Source of the DNA: Fredinandcohnia onubensis
GTDB taxonomy: Bacteria > Bacillota > Bacilli > Bacillales > Bacillaceae_L
DNA: 64,000 bases
Direction of reading: 5' to 3'
Assembly (NCBI RefSeq): GCF_031181385.1
Contig: NZ_JAPSKV010000004.1
Coordinates: 124,001-188,000, forward strand
Positions 37,327 to 47,466 of the stretch are shown in pieces (within the stretch, counting starts at the first letter, position 1; each line of letters starts with the position of its first letter). The notes under the pieces are model-generated. The model ran no database searches. It saw only the letters and a program-made list of their open reading frames with translations, and had not been told where the DNA came from. The position numbers and the translations under genes are program-made.

Positions 37327-37845
37327 ATTATTAGCAAAGACATGATGGTAAACGAAGGCATTCGTGCCCGTGAAGTTCGTTTGATTGGTCAAAACGGTGA
37401 TCAACTTGGAATTAAATCCAAAACTGAAGCATTAGAAATTGCTGCAAGAGCAAATCTTGATCTTGTATTGGTTGCACCTAACGCAAAACCACCTGTATGT
37501 CGTATTATGGACTATGGTAAATTCCGTTTTGAGCAACAGAAGAAAGAAAAAGAAGCTCGTAAAAACCAAAAGGTTATCAATATTAAGGAAGTTAGACTTA
37601 GTCCGACAATTGATGAGCATGATTTTAATACAAAGCTTCGTAACGCAATTAAATTCCTTGAAAAGGGCGACAAAGTTAAAGCGTCTATTCGCTTTAAAGG
37701 TCGTGCGATTACACATAAAGAAATCGGTCAACGTGTTTTAGATCGTTTTTCTAAAGCTTGTGCTGAAGTAGCTACTATTGAATCCCACCCGAAAATGGAT
37801 GGAAGAAGCATGTTTTTAGTACTAGCACCTAAAATCGAAAAGTAA
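37327..37845 (+). CDS. infC: Translation initiation factor IF-3
   Basis: A 172-residue IF3 that blocks 50S joining and checks the start codon. The N domain has [19 protein letters not shown], the linker is lysine-rich ([15 protein letters not shown]), and the C domain has [17 protein letters not shown] and [11 protein letters not shown]. The start is an ATT: GGAGGTGG lies directly upstream and the family N-terminus ([14 protein letters not shown]) begins here. ATT at 37327 and at 37330 are both possible; an ATG at 37213 lies in the leader hairpin and is wrong. AUU starts let IF3 limit its own synthesis, as in E. coli. Confidence 0.93.
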   Translation: MISKDMMVNEGIRAREVRLIGQNGDQLGIKSKTEALEIAARANLDLVLVAPNAKPPVCRIMDYGKFRFEQQKKEKEARKNQKVINIKEVRLSPTIDEHDFNTKLRNAIKFLEKGDKVKASIRFKGRAITHKEIGQRVLDRFSKACAEVATIESHPKMDGRSMFLVLAPKIEK

Positions 37846-37866
37846 TGAATTGAGGAGGAACTCCCT

Positions 37867-38067
37867 ATGCCAAAAATGAAAACACACCGTGGTACTGCAA
37901 AGCGTTTTAAGAAAACAGGATCTGGTAAACTTAAACGTTCACATGCATACACAAGCCACTTATTCGGAAATAAATCTCAAAAGCAAAAGCGTAAGCTTCG
38001 TAAAGCTACATTAGTTAGCAAAGGCGATTTCAAACGTATTCGCCACATGTTAGACAACATTAAATAA
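37867..38067 (+). CDS. rpmI: Ribosomal protein L35 (bL35)
   Basis: A 66-residue very basic ribosomal protein with [20 protein letters not shown] at its N-terminus, the hallmark of L35. GAGGAGG precedes the ATG. Middle gene of infC-rpmI-rplT. Confidence 0.98.
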   Translation: MPKMKTHRGTAKRFKKTGSGKLKRSHAYTSHLFGNKSQKQKRKLRKATLVSKGDFKRIRHMLDNIK

Positions 38068-38096
38068 TCGGTTATTGATCTTAGGAGGGAAACAAA

Positions 38097-38453
38097 ATGC
38101 CAAGAGTAAAAGGCGGAACTGTTACACGCAAACGTCGTAAAAAGGTATTAAAATTAGCAAAAGGTTATTTCGGTTCAAAACACACTTTATATAAAGTTGC
38201 AAACCAACAAGTAATGAAATCATTAATGTATGCTTACCGTGACCGTCGTCAAAAGAAACGCGACTTCCGTAAGCTATGGATCACTCGTATCAACGCAGCT
38301 GCTCGTATGAACGGTCTTTCTTACAGCCGTTTAATGCACGGGTTAAAAGTAGCTGGTATCGAAGTAAACCGCAAAATGCTTGCTGACCTAGCTGTTAGCG
38401 ATGAAAAAGCATTCGCAGAATTAGCAACTGTAGCTAAAAACAACCTAAAATAA
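38097..38453 (+). CDS. rplT: Ribosomal protein L20 (bL20)
   Basis: A 118-residue basic 50S protein needed for early assembly and the repressor of its own operon through the leader at 37110-37258. Signatures are [20 protein letters not shown] and [25 protein letters not shown] precedes the ATG. Confidence 0.98.
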   Translation: MPRVKGGTVTRKRRKKVLKLAKGYFGSKHTLYKVANQQVMKSLMYAYRDRRQKKRDFRKLWITRINAAARMNGLSYSRLMHGLKVAGIEVNRKMLADLAVSDEKAFAELATVAKNNLK

Positions 38454-38460
38454 TAAAGCG

Positions 38461-38625
38461 GAAGCGACTTGAACAGAAATGAGGAAACTGGCCGACTAAA
38501 ATCGCCACGTCCTGTGGCAACATCGGCACTAGCACATCCTGTGCGTCGAAGACTTCGACAAAGAGGCGTACTTTGCCTCTGCCGGAGGAGTTGAAGTTTC
38601 ACGAATTTCTAGTCGCTGAAGCTAG
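38461..38625. repeat. Dispersed palindromic mosaic repeat, family B, copy 2
   Basis: Outer arms AGCGACT (38463-38469) and AGTCGCT (38611-38617) enclose a series of small hairpins: GCCACGTCCTGTGGC near 38503, GCACATCCTGTGC near 38532, GTCGAAGACTTCGAC near 38544, and AGAGGCGTACTTTGCCTCT near 38561. The first hairpin and flanks match copy 1 at about 21064. No ORF is supported. Confidence 0.7.
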
Positions 38626-38644
38626 ACTACAAATAAGTCTAGGT

Positions 38645-38686
38645 AAAAAGGTTACTCCCATTGTAAAATGAGAGTAACCTTTTTTG
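38645..38686 (+). terminator. Intrinsic terminator of infC-rpmI-rplT
   Basis: AAAAAGGTTACTC (38645-38657) pairs with GAGTAACCTTTTT (38672-38684), with a CATT/AATG inner pairing and a T run. Confidence 0.92.
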
Positions 38687-38712
38687 TTTTAATCAATATT
38701 GGAGGAATAATA

Positions 38713-38982
38713 ATGAGCTATATCCTTTTCATCTATGTAATCCTAAATTTATATGGATTCTTACTTATGTATATTGATAAAAATAGGGCAAGGAACAACA
38801 AATGGCGGATTTCCGAAAAGCATATTTGGGTTAACGCCATTTTAGGTGGCGCACTTGGGGCAACATTTGGTATGAAGCAATTTCGCCATAAAACAAAGCA
38901 TAAGCAATTTGTCATCCTGCTTCCCGTTCTTACAGTCGTTACGATAGCCCTTTATGCATATATTTTAGTTAACCTGTCATAA
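38713..38982 (+). CDS. ysdA: DUF1294 small membrane protein YsdA
   Basis: An 89-residue protein with three predicted helices: about 3-20, 38-52 and 66-88. The conserved GGALGATFGMKQFRHKTKH segment marks the DUF1294 family. In B. subtilis ysdA follows rplT, as here. The ATG at 38713 has GGAGG nine bases upstream; an ORF start at 38668 lies inside the terminator and is rejected. Function unknown. Confidence 0.86.
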   Translation: MSYILFIYVILNLYGFLLMYIDKNRARNNKWRISEKHIWVNAILGGALGATFGMKQFRHKTKHKQFVILLPVLTVVTIALYAYILVNLS

Positions 38983-39045
38983 CAACTTGTACGTTTGTAT
39001 ATGCTTAAATAGCACCGAAGTAGCCTAAAGAAAGAGAGGTGACTT

Positions 39046-39639
39046 GTGTATTTGGATGAAACAATGACACTTCTGTTTGTTTTTATTGAATCCACTGGAC
39101 TTCTTGCCCCCATCATATTTATTGGGATGCATCTTATTCGTCCCTTCTTTTTCATTCCAGTAGCTGTTATATGTATAGTCGGGGGGATCTTATTTGGGTC
39201 CGTATTTGGAACAATCTATTCCATCCTAGGCTTAACCATGCTTAGCATTCTTTTTTATTTCTTATATAGTCAGGTTCCTAGATTGGCCAAAAAAATTAAT
39301 AAACTCAAACAAAAATGGTTGGGCGAACGAGTGAATTTTACGATTGGGCAAATTGCAATCTTACGTCTTATTCCTTTTATTAACTTTCATCTTTTATCAT
39401 TATGCATCAAAGATGTAACGAGAAATTTCCAAGAATATGCTAAAGGCTCCTTTTACACAAATATCCCAGTAGCTCTCCTTTACACGGTTTTCGGTCAATT
39501 TATCCGTGAATTCTCCACGACAGTTATTCTAGCTATTCTCCTTGCACTAACTCTATTGTTCTATTTACTTAGAGAAAAACAAGTTATAATCAAATGGCAT
39601 GAATTTTTTAAACCTAAAGCAGGTAGATCCTATCAATGA
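39046..39639 (+). CDS. TVP38/TMEM64 (DedA-like) membrane protein
   Basis: A 197-residue polytopic protein with about five helices. FIGMHLIRPFFFIPVAVICIVGG and LRLIPFINFHLLSLCIKDVT match the conserved F-x-R-P and R-x-x-P-hydrophobic segments of the VTT/SNARE-associated family, which includes lipid flippases and DedA proteins. The start is GTG with AGAGAGGTGA upstream. It faces ysdB across a shared terminator. Substrate unknown. Confidence 0.8.
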   Translation: MYLDETMTLLFVFIESTGLLAPIIFIGMHLIRPFFFIPVAVICIVGGILFGSVFGTIYSILGLTMLSILFYFLYSQVPRLAKKINKLKQKWLGERVNFTIGQIAILRLIPFINFHLLSLCIKDVTRNFQEYAKGSFYTNIPVALLYTVFGQFIREFSTTVILAILLALTLLFYLLREKQVIIKWHEFFKPKAGRSYQ

Positions 39640-39674
39640 AAAACAGTCGTGAGTTAACGCTCACGACTGTTTTC
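39639..39674. terminator. Bidirectional terminator
   Basis: AAAACAGTCGTGAG and CTCACGACTGTTTT pair around TTAACG. The stem overlaps the ysdB stop region and serves both convergent genes. Confidence 0.88.
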
Positions 39675-40049
39675 TTTAATAAGTTCTTTTATCGGACTTT
39701 TCCAATCAATGCTAGCATGTGGGTATACTTCACTTATCCTACGTTCAACGTATTGAAAATCTGTATAGGTTAATCCCTTTAGATTGTCGTCTTTGGCCCA
39801 AACAAAAATTGAGACAACTTCAAACGATTTCTTCGTAGTTCCTAAATATTTTTCTCCCTCAAATAAAACTCCCTTATATGTTAATAAAAAGTTTTTATGA
39901 ACATTTGCAAGATCGTCAAGCCAGTAGAATTCTCGTTTTTCTTGAGCAAGTTCAAGCTTCCTCTTTGGGTTAAGGACATACTTAAAAATCCGATATAATA
40001 AGAAAATAATTAGAAGTAATAGTACAAAACGAATAAGTAGGACAAACAT
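39654..40049 (-). CDS. ysdB: YsdB-family protein
   Basis: A 131-residue protein with one N-terminal transmembrane helix (about 3-22) and a cytoplasmic domain with NVHKNFLLTYKGVLFEGEKY and PHASIDWKSPIKELI, matching YsdB, a SigW-regulon member of unknown function in B. subtilis. ATG at 40049 is chosen: GGAGGG lies about 10 bases upstream and the longer ORF (from 40112) adds residues not typical of the family. Confidence 0.85.
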   Translation of the reverse strand: MFVLLIRFVLLLLIIFLLYRIFKYVLNPKRKLELAQEKREFYWLDDLANVHKNFLLTYKGVLFEGEKYLGTTKKSFEVVSIFVWAKDDNLKGLTYTDFQYVERRISEVYPHASIDWKSPIKELIKENSRER

Positions 40050-40169
40050 AAGAGGACTCCCTCCATTCTCAATCTGCCAACATATACGATTGAAACTGAT
40101 AAAAGGTTTCAAGTTTTGATAAATTTGCTATAATTTTTTTAGTTTGTTTTTTATTGAGGAGGACTAACA

Positions 40170-40607
40170 ATGACATATAACTTAAAAGTAATGCTGTTAA
40201 ATGAGGATGCAAGGCTCCCATTACAAGCAAACCCAGGTGATGCAGGATTGGATTTATTTTCTGCAGAAGAAAAAGTAATTAAACCAGGAGAGGCTCAATT
40301 AATCAAAACGGGAATCAAAATAGAGCTTCCGCCAGGATCCGAAGCACAAGTAAGACCAAGAAGTGGACTAGCACTAAAACATTCGGTTACTGTCTTAAAT
40401 AGCCCAGGAACAATTGATGAAGGGTACCGTGGGGAAGTTGCTGTTATTCTAATTAATCATGGTAAAAAGGACTTTGTGGTTGAAAAGCAAATGAGAATTG
40501 CGCAGATGGTCATTGCTCAAGTTGCACGTGTAAATTTACAACAGGTTGAGGAAGTAGCGGCATCTGAAAGAGGTGAAGGTGGATTTGGGTCTAGTGGGAC
40601 GAAATAA
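40170..40607 (+). CDS. dut: dUTP diphosphatase (trimeric dUTPase)
   Basis: A 145-residue homotrimeric dUTPase hydrolysing dUTP to dUMP, which keeps uracil out of DNA. All five motifs are present: [28 protein letters not shown] (catalytic Asp and Tyr), RIAQMV and [18 protein letters not shown] precedes the ATG. It lies before ysdC; in B. subtilis the known trimeric dUTPases are prophage-linked instead. Confidence 0.96.
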   Translation: MTYNLKVMLLNEDARLPLQANPGDAGLDLFSAEEKVIKPGEAQLIKTGIKIELPPGSEAQVRPRSGLALKHSVTVLNSPGTIDEGYRGEVAVILINHGKKDFVVEKQMRIAQMVIAQVARVNLQQVEEVAASERGEGGFGSSGTK

Positions 40608-40689
40608 AAAGTCCCTGATTGCTCAATTGCCAACATTTTCTGTATAATGAAATGGTCGATTAAACTTAGGAAAGTTAGGTGATTAATTA

Positions 40690-41775
40690 ATGACAAAGCT
40701 TGATGAAACATTAACGATGCTTAAAGATCTTACCGATGCAAAAGGAATTCCTGGTAATGAGCGAGAGCCACGTGAAGTCATGAAAAAATACATAACACCA
40801 TATTCTGATGAAATTTCATACGATGGAATTGGAAGCATCATCGCAAAAAAGGCGGGTCATGCAGAAGGTCCAAAAGTGATGATTGCAGGACATCTAGATG
40901 AAGTAGGTTTCATGGTTACGCAAATAGATGATAAAGGATTTTTGCGTTTCCAAACTGTTGGAGGCTGGTGGTCACAGGTTATGCTTGCACAACGTGTAAC
41001 CGTTGTCACGAGTAAAGGTGATATTACAGGCGTTATTGGCTCAAAACCACCACATATCTTATCTGCTGAAGCGCGCAAGAAGCCTGTAGAAATCAAAGAT
41101 ATGTTTATTGATATTGGTGCATTAAGTCGGGAGCAAGCACTTGAATTTGGTGTGAAACCTGGTGATCAGGTAGTGCCATATTTTGAATTCACCGTTATGA
41201 ATAATGAAAAAATGCTACTTGCAAAAGCTTGGGATAACCGAATCGGCTGTGCAATTGCAATTGACGTTTTAAAATTTTTGAAGAATGAAGAGCATCCAAA
41301 CGTTGTTTATGGAGTTGGTTGTGTACAAGAGGAAGTTGGTCTTCGTGGTGCAAAAACGGCTGCAACAATGATCAAACCTGATATTGCGATTGCAGTTGAT
41401 GTTGGTATTGCGGGTGATACTCCGGGTATTTCCGAAAAAGAAGCAATGAGTAAAATGGGAGAAGGTCCACAAATCATTTTATATGATGCTTCTATGGTTT
41501 CTCACAAAGGCTTGCGTGATTTTGTTGTTGGAGTGGCTGATGAGCTAAGTATCCCATACCAATTTGATGCGATTGCAGGTGGTGGAACAGATGCTGGAGC
41601 AATCCACATTACGTTAGAAGGCGTTCCTTCATTAGCCATTACAATCGCAACTCGTTACATTCATTCACATGCAGGAATTCTTCATCGTGATGATTATGAA
41701 AATGCGGTTAAGTTAATTGCAGAAGTAATCAAGCGTCTTGATCAAAAGGCGATCAACAAAATTAAATACGAATAA
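40690..41775 (+). CDS. ysdC: M42-family metallo-aminopeptidase YsdC
   Basis: A 361-residue dinuclear metal peptidase of the M42/TET family. Metal and catalytic residues are in [40 protein letters not shown] and [11 protein letters not shown]. These enzymes form large tetrahedral complexes that trim peptides. AGGTGA lies about nine bases before the ATG. Confidence 0.94.
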   Translation: MTKLDETLTMLKDLTDAKGIPGNEREPREVMKKYITPYSDEISYDGIGSIIAKKAGHAEGPKVMIAGHLDEVGFMVTQIDDKGFLRFQTVGGWWSQVMLAQRVTVVTSKGDITGVIGSKPPHILSAEARKKPVEIKDMFIDIGALSREQALEFGVKPGDQVVPYFEFTVMNNEKMLLAKAWDNRIGCAIAIDVLKFLKNEEHPNVVYGVGCVQEEVGLRGAKTAATMIKPDIAIAVDVGIAGDTPGISEKEAMSKMGEGPQIILYDASMVSHKGLRDFVVGVADELSIPYQFDAIAGGGTDAGAIHITLEGVPSLAITIATRYIHSHAGILHRDDYENAVKLIAEVIKRLDQKAINKIKYE

Positions 41776-41783
41776 GAACAAGT

Positions 41784-41813
41784 AAAGCCGATGAGTTTAT
41801 CATCGGCTTTTTC
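41784..41813. terminator. Bidirectional terminator between ysdC and sspI
   Basis: AAAGCCGATGA (41784-41794) and TCATCGGCTTT (41800-41810) form an 11-bp stem with T residues beyond. Confidence 0.92.
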
Positions 41814-41816
41814 CAA

Positions 41817-42026
41817 CTACTGCTTTAATCCTTGCTCTAATGTTGCAAGCATTTCTTGCTTATCCTCTTGGCTTGCATTTTGCCAAATGACTTCAAACAA
41901 AACGCCTAAGCCAGGAAGCATTTTTTCTTCGCCACTTTGGATAGCATCTACAATTGTATCTTCTAATTCAGCCTGAGAATTTCCTGTGACATTGTGCTTT
42001 ACAGCATGTCTTAAGTTTAAGTTCAT
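41817..42026 (-). CDS. sspI: Small acid-soluble spore protein SspI
   Basis: A 69-residue protein almost uniform with the SspI family: [20 protein letters not shown] and [20 protein letters not shown] are diagnostic. A minor SASP made in the forespore. AAGGTGTG precedes the ATG. It sits between ysdC and ysgA as in B. subtilis. Confidence 0.95.
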   Translation of the reverse strand: MNLNLRHAVKHNVTGNSQAELEDTIVDAIQSGEEKMLPGLGVLFEVIWQNASQEDKQEMLATLEQGLKQ

Positions 42027-42060
42027 TCACATGCACACCTTTCCTATGTAACTTTTTCTT

Positions 42061-42067
42061 TACTATG
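42061..42067 (-). promoter_or_regulatory. Possible SigG -10 element of sspI
   Basis: CATAGTA on the minus strand resembles the SigG -10 CATACTA, about 35 bases before the sspI start. The -35 (ATAATA at longer than usual spacing) is poor. Confidence 0.35.
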
Positions 42068-42147
42068 ATTTACGTTATACCGTTTTATTATGTATCTTTG
42101 TTAGGATATAATGGAAAAAGAATCAGCAAAAAGGAGCAATTGACAAG

Positions 42148-42897
42148 TTGAAACGAATCGAATCAAATAAAAATCCTCAAATAAAGCAATGGAAAAAACT
42201 ACATACGAAAAAAGAACGTGATAAATCAAGAAGTTTTATGATTGAAGGATTCCACTTAGTGGAAGAGGCGTTAAAAAGTGATGTAGTCATTCAAGAATTG
42301 ATTATAAGTGAAACAACTGACATCCCTTCAGGATGGAATGTAGATGATTTATCCATCACGATTGTTGCGGAAAAAATCATGCAGGAAATAAGTGATACAG
42401 ATACTTCTCAAGGAGTTGCTGCCGTTTGTGAGCAAAACTCGGTAAATGAAGGTAGAAAGTTCTCTAGGCTCTTATTAATAGATGCTGTACAGGATCCTGG
42501 TAATCTAGGTACCATGATCCGAACTGCAGATGCTGCAGGAATAGATGCTGTCATTATTGGTGAAGGAAGCGTTGATGTCTATAACTCAAAGGTCATTCGT
42601 TCTACACAAGGCTCCATATTTCATATACCTATTATTAAAGAAAATCTCCATGACACTATTCTAAAGCTAAAACAAAATGAGATTAAAGTATATGGAACAT
42701 CTTTAAAAAATGCAGTTGATTATAAACGAGCGTCTGTTGGAGATTCATTTGCATTGATTGTTGGCAATGAAGGGAATGGAGTAGAACCTGGACTATTAGA
42801 TAAAACAGATCAAAATCTTTATATCCCAATCTTCGGTAGGAGTGAATCATTAAACGTTGCAGTAGCAGCGGGGATATTACTTTATCATTTACGGTAA
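42148..42897 (+). CDS. ysgA: SpoU-family 23S rRNA methyltransferase YsgA
   Basis: A 249-residue knotted methyltransferase with an N-terminal substrate-binding part (SRSFMIEGFHLVEEAL) and the SPOUT core with DAVQDPGNLGTMIRTADAAG, ALIVGNEGNGVEP and IPIFGRSESLNVAVAAGILLY. It likely 2'-O-methylates an RNA ribose. The start is TTG; the GGAG site is 13 bases away, a little far. Located between sspI and the pheST leader. Confidence 0.9.
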   Translation: MKRIESNKNPQIKQWKKLHTKKERDKSRSFMIEGFHLVEEALKSDVVIQELIISETTDIPSGWNVDDLSITIVAEKIMQEISDTDTSQGVAAVCEQNSVNEGRKFSRLLLIDAVQDPGNLGTMIRTADAAGIDAVIIGEGSVDVYNSKVIRSTQGSIFHIPIIKENLHDTILKLKQNEIKVYGTSLKNAVDYKRASVGDSFALIVGNEGNGVEPGLLDKTDQNLYIPIFGRSESLNVAVAAGILLYHLR

Positions 42898-42912
42898 AGA
42901 GGGGGGAGTATA

Positions 42913-43617
42913 ATAAACGACTTTTTCGGAAGGTCCGTTATTGGAGACCCGTTTCAGTGGTTATCTCTTTCACATGTTATGATGTTAGGTTTATTGTTTG
43001 GATCAGGGATGTTATTATTTATGTTTCGAACTAAACTCACAAAGAGAAAATCGGCAATCCGTTATTCTCTTGCTTTCTTTTTATTAGCTAGCGAACTATC
43101 GCTTTACATTTGGTATTTGAAAACAGGAGTATGGGATCCGGTAGATTCATTGCCATTTCAGTTATGCTCAATTTCATTGTTGTTAAGTATCATCATGTTG
43201 TTAACTCAAAAGCCTTTTTTATTTGAGATTACGTATTTCTTAGGTATTGGTGGTGCTATGCAAGCAATGCTTACACCAGAGCTTGCATATGATTTTCCGC
43301 ATTATCGCTATTTTCATTTTTTTCTAGCACATATCGCAATCATACTAGCAAGCTTGTATATGATATGGTTTGAAAATTGTAGACCTACAATTAAATCTAT
43401 TTGGAGAGCCTTTGCTGCTTTAAATGTTATTGCAATAGTTGTCTTTTTCATAAACAAAGCAACAGGCGGAAACTATATGTTTCTTGCACGAAAACCAATA
43501 AACCCAAGTCTAATCGATTTTCTGGGTCCATACCCTTGGTATATTATATCCTTGGAAATAGTCGCATTGTTCATGTTTTTTATTCTCTATCTCCCATTTA
43601 TACGAAAAAAGAATTAA
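42913..43617 (+). CDS. YwaF/TIGR02206-family membrane protein, probable ATA start
   Basis: A 234-residue protein with about seven helices and the conserved LPFQLCSISLLLSIIM and GGAMQAMLTPEL motifs of the YwaF family, of unknown function. The first ATG is at 42979 and has no ribosome binding site. The reading frame is open back to the ysgA stop and contains no ATG, GTG or TTG, yet GGGGGGAG at 42901 is followed by ATA at 42913 and a family-like N-terminus (NDFFGRS). An ATA start is therefore likely; 42979 is the fallback. Confidence 0.75.
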   Translation: MNDFFGRSVIGDPFQWLSLSHVMMLGLLFGSGMLLFMFRTKLTKRKSAIRYSLAFFLLASELSLYIWYLKTGVWDPVDSLPFQLCSISLLLSIIMLLTQKPFLFEITYFLGIGGAMQAMLTPELAYDFPHYRYFHFFLAHIAIILASLYMIWFENCRPTIKSIWRAFAALNVIAIVVFFINKATGGNYMFLARKPINPSLIDFLGPYPWYIISLEIVALFMFFILYLPFIRKKN

Positions 43618-43624
43618 AATGGGT

Positions 43625-43653
43625 TTGATTTGCACCTCTAAGATACGTATAAT
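43625..43653 (+). promoter_or_regulatory. Promoter of the pheST T-box transcript
   Basis: TTGATT (43625-43630), 17 bases, TATAAT (43648-43653): the same -35 and spacing as the thrS T-box promoter. Confidence 0.8.
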
Positions 43654-43659
43654 ATAATC

Positions 43660-43938
43660 TATATGCTTTACATATAGCTAAAAACAATGATTGAGACTAG
43701 TAACTTTCCACTCACTATCTAGGGAGAAAATGCCGTGACTGAAAGCATTTTTATAGAAGAAGAAAGTGAATTCACCTCTTGAGTTGGCACTTGGACCGTT
43801 TTTTTATTCAAAACGTAAAGGTGTACCGGCATTTGCCGTTATCGAAACGAAGTGAACAATTATTGTTATATAATTGTTAACAAGGGTGGTACCGCGAATC
43901 TAAACCTCGTCCCTTTTTTGGGATTGAGGTTTTTTATT
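43660..43938 (+). ncRNA. T-box leader (phenylalanine) of pheST
   Basis: The T-box core AAGGGTGGTACCGCG is at 43882-43896, followed by the terminator AACCTCGTCCC / GGGATTGAGGTT and T run (43903-43937). The specifier codon is TTC (43771-43773) in GAATTCACC, coding Phe. Stem I sequences precede it. Uncharged tRNA-Phe should favour readthrough into pheS. Confidence 0.95.
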
Positions 43939-43963
43939 TTGTCTAATAAAGGAGGAATTATTA

Positions 43964-44998
43964 ATGCAAGAAAGATTACTTGAGCTGAAAGAAGAAGCTC
44001 TGGCAAAAGTAGAAGCTTCAACGAATCTTAAAGAATTAAACGATATTCGTGTTGCGTATTTAGGGAAAAAAGGTCCTATCACTGAAGTATTAAGAGGGAT
44101 GGGGAAGCTTTCTGCTGAAGAGCGTCCAAAAATGGGTGCGCTTGTGAATGAAGTAAGAGAGCAAATTACTGAAAAATTAACTGCAAAACAGGCGTTACTT
44201 GAAAAAGAAGAAGTTGAAAGAAAACTTGCTTCTGAAACAATCGATGTCACACTACCTGGAAGACCGATTAAGGTTGGCGGACCTCATCCACTTACAAAGG
44301 TAATTGAAGAAATTGAAGATCTTTTCCTCGGAATGGGTTATTCCATTGCTGAAGGGCCAGAAGTCGAGAAAGATTATTACAATTTTGAGGCTTTAAATTT
44401 ACCGAAGGACCACCCAGCAAGGGACATGCAGGATTCATTTTATATCACTGAGGATATTCTCCTTCGTACTCAAACGTCTCCTGTTCAAGCAAGAACAATG
44501 GAAAAGCATGAAGGAAAAGGGCCTGTAAAAATCATCTGTCCTGGTAAAGTATACCGTCGTGACAATGATGATGCGACACATTCCCATCAATTCACACAAA
44601 TTGAAGGATTGGTTGTTGATGAAAACATTCGTATGAGTGACCTTAAAGGTACTTTAAATACGTTTGCAAAGAAGATGTTTGGAGAAGATCGTGAAATCCG
44701 TCTGCGTCCAAGCTTCTTCCCATTTACTGAGCCTTCAGTAGAGATGGACATCTCTTGCTTTAAATGTGGTGGAGATGGCTGTAATGTTTGTAAGAAAACA
44801 GGCTGGATTGAAATTTTAGGTGCAGGTATGGTTCATCCAAATGTACTTGAAATGTCTGGATTTGATTCAAAGAAATATACCGGCTTTGCGTTCGGAATGG
44901 GCCCAGAGCGTATTGCGATGTTAAAGTATGGAATTGATGATATTCGTCATTTATACACAAATGATAATCGTTTTATCAAACAATTTAATCGGGCTTAA
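43964..44998 (+). CDS. pheS: Phenylalanyl-tRNA synthetase alpha subunit
   Basis: A 344-residue alpha subunit, the same length as in B. subtilis. The N-terminal coiled coil (1-85) grips tRNA. The catalytic core has motif 2 [21 protein letters not shown] and motif 3 [18 protein letters not shown]; a four-cysteine cluster [17 protein letters not shown] is also present. GGAGG precedes the ATG. pheT follows after 14 bases. Confidence 0.98.
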   Translation: MQERLLELKEEALAKVEASTNLKELNDIRVAYLGKKGPITEVLRGMGKLSAEERPKMGALVNEVREQITEKLTAKQALLEKEEVERKLASETIDVTLPGRPIKVGGPHPLTKVIEEIEDLFLGMGYSIAEGPEVEKDYYNFEALNLPKDHPARDMQDSFYITEDILLRTQTSPVQARTMEKHEGKGPVKIICPGKVYRRDNDDATHSHQFTQIEGLVVDENIRMSDLKGTLNTFAKKMFGEDREIRLRPSFFPFTEPSVEMDISCFKCGGDGCNVCKKTGWIEILGAGMVHPNVLEMSGFDSKKYTGFAFGMGPERIAMLKYGIDDIRHLYTNDNRFIKQFNRA

Positions 44999-45012
44999 GG
45001 AGGGAGAAAAAC

Positions 45013-47427
45013 ATGTTTGTTTCATATAAATGGTTACAAGAATACGTTGATTTATCAGGTTTAACTGCTGAAGAATTAGCAGAGAAAATCACTAGAAGTG
45101 GAATTGAAGTTGAAGGTGTCGATCATTTAGGGGAAGGCATTAGCGGAATTGTTGTCGGTCATGTTTTAGAATGTGAGCAGCATCCAAATGCTGATAAATT
45201 AAATAAATGTCAAGTCGATTTAGGTGAAGGTGAACCTGTTCAAATTATTTGTGGTGCACCAAACGTTGCCAAAGGCCAAAAGGTGGTTGTGGCAAGGGTA
45301 GGAGCTGTACTTCCAGGTAATTTCAAAATCAAAAAGGCAAAGCTTCGTGGTGAAGAATCAAATGGCATGATTTGTTCTCTACAAGAGCTTGGAATTGAAT
45401 CAAAACTTGTTTCAAAGGAATATGCAGAAGGCATCTTTGTATTCCCACATGATGTTGAGCCAGGAGCGGACGCGATTGCCCAACTAAATCTTGATGACAA
45501 AGTTCTTGAATTAGGGCTAACACCTAATCGTGCTGATGCGATGAGCATGATGGGGGTTGCTTATGAAGTTGCAGCAATTCTTGGAAAAGAAGTTAAACTT
45601 CCTCAACCGAAAGTAACAACTTCAGAGGAAAAAGCGGAAGACTACATTTCAATTTCAGTTGATGCAAAGGAAGATAATCCATTATATGTGGCGAGAGTGG
45701 TAAAGAACGTTAAAATCGGTCCATCACCATTGTGGCTTCAAACACGCCTGATGGCAGAAGGGATTCGACCACACAATAATGTAGTTGATATTACAAATTA
45801 TATTTTATTAGAATATGGTCAACCTTTACACGCGTTTGATTATGACCGTCTTGGTTCTAAGGAAATCCTTGTAAGACGTGCGAATAACGGTGAAAAGATT
45901 ACAACACTAGACGATGTAGAGCGTACTTTAACTAACGAACACCTTGTCATTACAAATGGTACGGTGCCAGTTGCCCTTGCAGGTGTAATGGGGGGAGCAA
46001 ATTCTGAAGTTAAAAATGACACAACAACAGTATTAATTGAGTCTGCATATTTTACAGGAAGTACAATCCGTAAGTCTTCTAAGGATCACGGATTACGTAG
46101 TGAGGCAAGTGCTCGCTATGAAAAAGGAATTGATCCAAATCGTACACGTGACGCAGCTGACCGCGCTGCTGAGCTAATGGCTGAGCTTGCTGGTGGTGTA
46201 ATTCTTGATGGTGTTGTAGCAGTTGATACTCTCGATATTCAACCTGTAAATGTATCTGTTTCACTTGAGAGAATTAATAAAGTGTTAGGAACTGAAATAA
46301 CAAAAGAAAAAGTAGAAGAGATTTTCACAAACCTACAATTCTCATTTACGGTGGATAATAATATATTCCATGTTACTGTACCTACTCGCAGACCTGACAT
46401 TACAATTGAAGAGGATCTAATTGAAGAAGTAGCACGACTATACGGTTATGATGAACTACCAACAACACTTCCAATTGGTGAATCAAATCCTGGTAGATTA
46501 ACGGATTACCAAGCAAAACGCCGTTTAGTTAGAAGATATTTAGAAGGTGTAGGCTTATATCAAAGCACCACATATTCACTTACCAGTGCTGAAAAAGTTA
46601 CTAAATACGCACTTGAACAAAGTGAACCAATCCGATTGGCTATGCCTATGAGTGAAGAAAGAAGTCTGTTAAGACTAAGCCTTCTTCCGCATTTATTAGA
46701 AGTTGTTTCTCATAACCTAGCTCGCCAAATTGACAGTGTTGCTACGTATGAAACTGGTGCAGTCTTTATCACTAGACAGGGTCAAGAACTACCTGAAGAA
46801 AAAGAACATCTTGCGATTGCTCTTACAGGTTCATGGTTATCATCAACATGGCAGGGTGAGAAAAAAGCAGTAGACTTCTATGTGGTTAAAGGTATTGTAG
46901 AAGGTCTATTTGAAAAGCTTGGTCTTGGAAATAGAACTTCATTCCTTCAAGCAAGAGTTGATGATATGCATCCTGGTAGGACTGCTTCTGTGTTATTAGA
47001 TAACAAAGAAATTGGTTTTATTGGTCAAATTCACCCGAATGTCCAAAAAGACTTAGATTTAACACCGACTTATGTGGTTGAATTATCATTAAAGGATGTC
47101 TTAGAAGCAGATGTGGAAGAAATACTCTATCAGCCAATTCCAAGATTCCCTTCAATGACTCGTGACATCGCACTTGTTGTAGATCATTCAGTGGCTGCAG
47201 GTGATATGAAGCAGGTCATTATTGAAGCGGGTGGAAAGTTACTCCGCGATGTAACGATTTTTGACCTATATGAAGGAGAGCGTATGGAGCCTGGTAAAAA
47301 ATCAGTTGCATACTCGATCAAATACTTCGATCCAGAACGTACTCTAACAGAGGAAGAAGTAACAAAAGCACATGAAAAAGTACTAAAGGCAGTTGCAGAG
47401 AAATTTGATGCAACATTGCGTTCATAA
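45013..47427 (+). CDS. pheT: Phenylalanyl-tRNA synthetase beta subunit
   Basis: An 804-residue beta subunit with an N-terminal EMAP-like tRNA-binding domain (about 40-150; [15 protein letters not shown]), the B3/4 editing domain ([20 protein letters not shown]), a B5 domain and a C-terminal ferredoxin-like anticodon-binding domain ending EKFDATLRS. It pairs with PheS as an alpha2-beta2 enzyme. AAGGAGGGAG precedes the ATG. Confidence 0.98.
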   Translation: MFVSYKWLQEYVDLSGLTAEELAEKITRSGIEVEGVDHLGEGISGIVVGHVLECEQHPNADKLNKCQVDLGEGEPVQIICGAPNVAKGQKVVVARVGAVLPGNFKIKKAKLRGEESNGMICSLQELGIESKLVSKEYAEGIFVFPHDVEPGADAIAQLNLDDKVLELGLTPNRADAMSMMGVAYEVAAILGKEVKLPQPKVTTSEEKAEDYISISVDAKEDNPLYVARVVKNVKIGPSPLWLQTRLMAEGIRPHNNVVDITNYILLEYGQPLHAFDYDRLGSKEILVRRANNGEKITTLDDVERTLTNEHLVITNGTVPVALAGVMGGANSEVKNDTTTVLIESAYFTGSTIRKSSKDHGLRSEASARYEKGIDPNRTRDAADRAAELMAELAGGVILDGVVAVDTLDIQPVNVSVSLERINKVLGTEITKEKVEEIFTNLQFSFTVDNNIFHVTVPTRRPDITIEEDLIEEVARLYGYDELPTTLPIGESNPGRLTDYQAKRRLVRRYLEGVGLYQSTTYSLTSAEKVTKYALEQSEPIRLAMPMSEERSLLRLSLLPHLLEVVSHNLARQIDSVATYETGAVFITRQGQELPEEKEHLAIALTGSWLSSTWQGEKKAVDFYVVKGIVEGLFEKLGLGNRTSFLQARVDDMHPGRTASVLLDNKEIGFIGQIHPNVQKDLDLTPTYVVELSLKDVLEADVEEILYQPIPRFPSMTRDIALVVDHSVAAGDMKQVIIEAGGKLLRDVTIFDLYEGERMEPGKKSVAYSIKYFDPERTLTEEEVTKAHEKVLKAVAEKFDATLRS

Positions 47428-47466
47428 AAAAATGGAGTGGGTATTTTATCCCACTCCATTTTTTAT
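47426..47466. terminator. Bidirectional terminator between pheT and rnhC
   Basis: AAAATGGAGTGGG and CCCACTCCATTTT form a 13-bp stem around TATTTTAT, with A and T runs. It overlaps the rnhC stop codon. Confidence 0.93.

Noticed and set aside
38461-38625. Possible CRISPR-like array because of repeated TCCTGTG hairpins
   Set aside because: Units are unequal palindromes with no regular spacers or cas genes; treated as a REP-like mosaic repeat.
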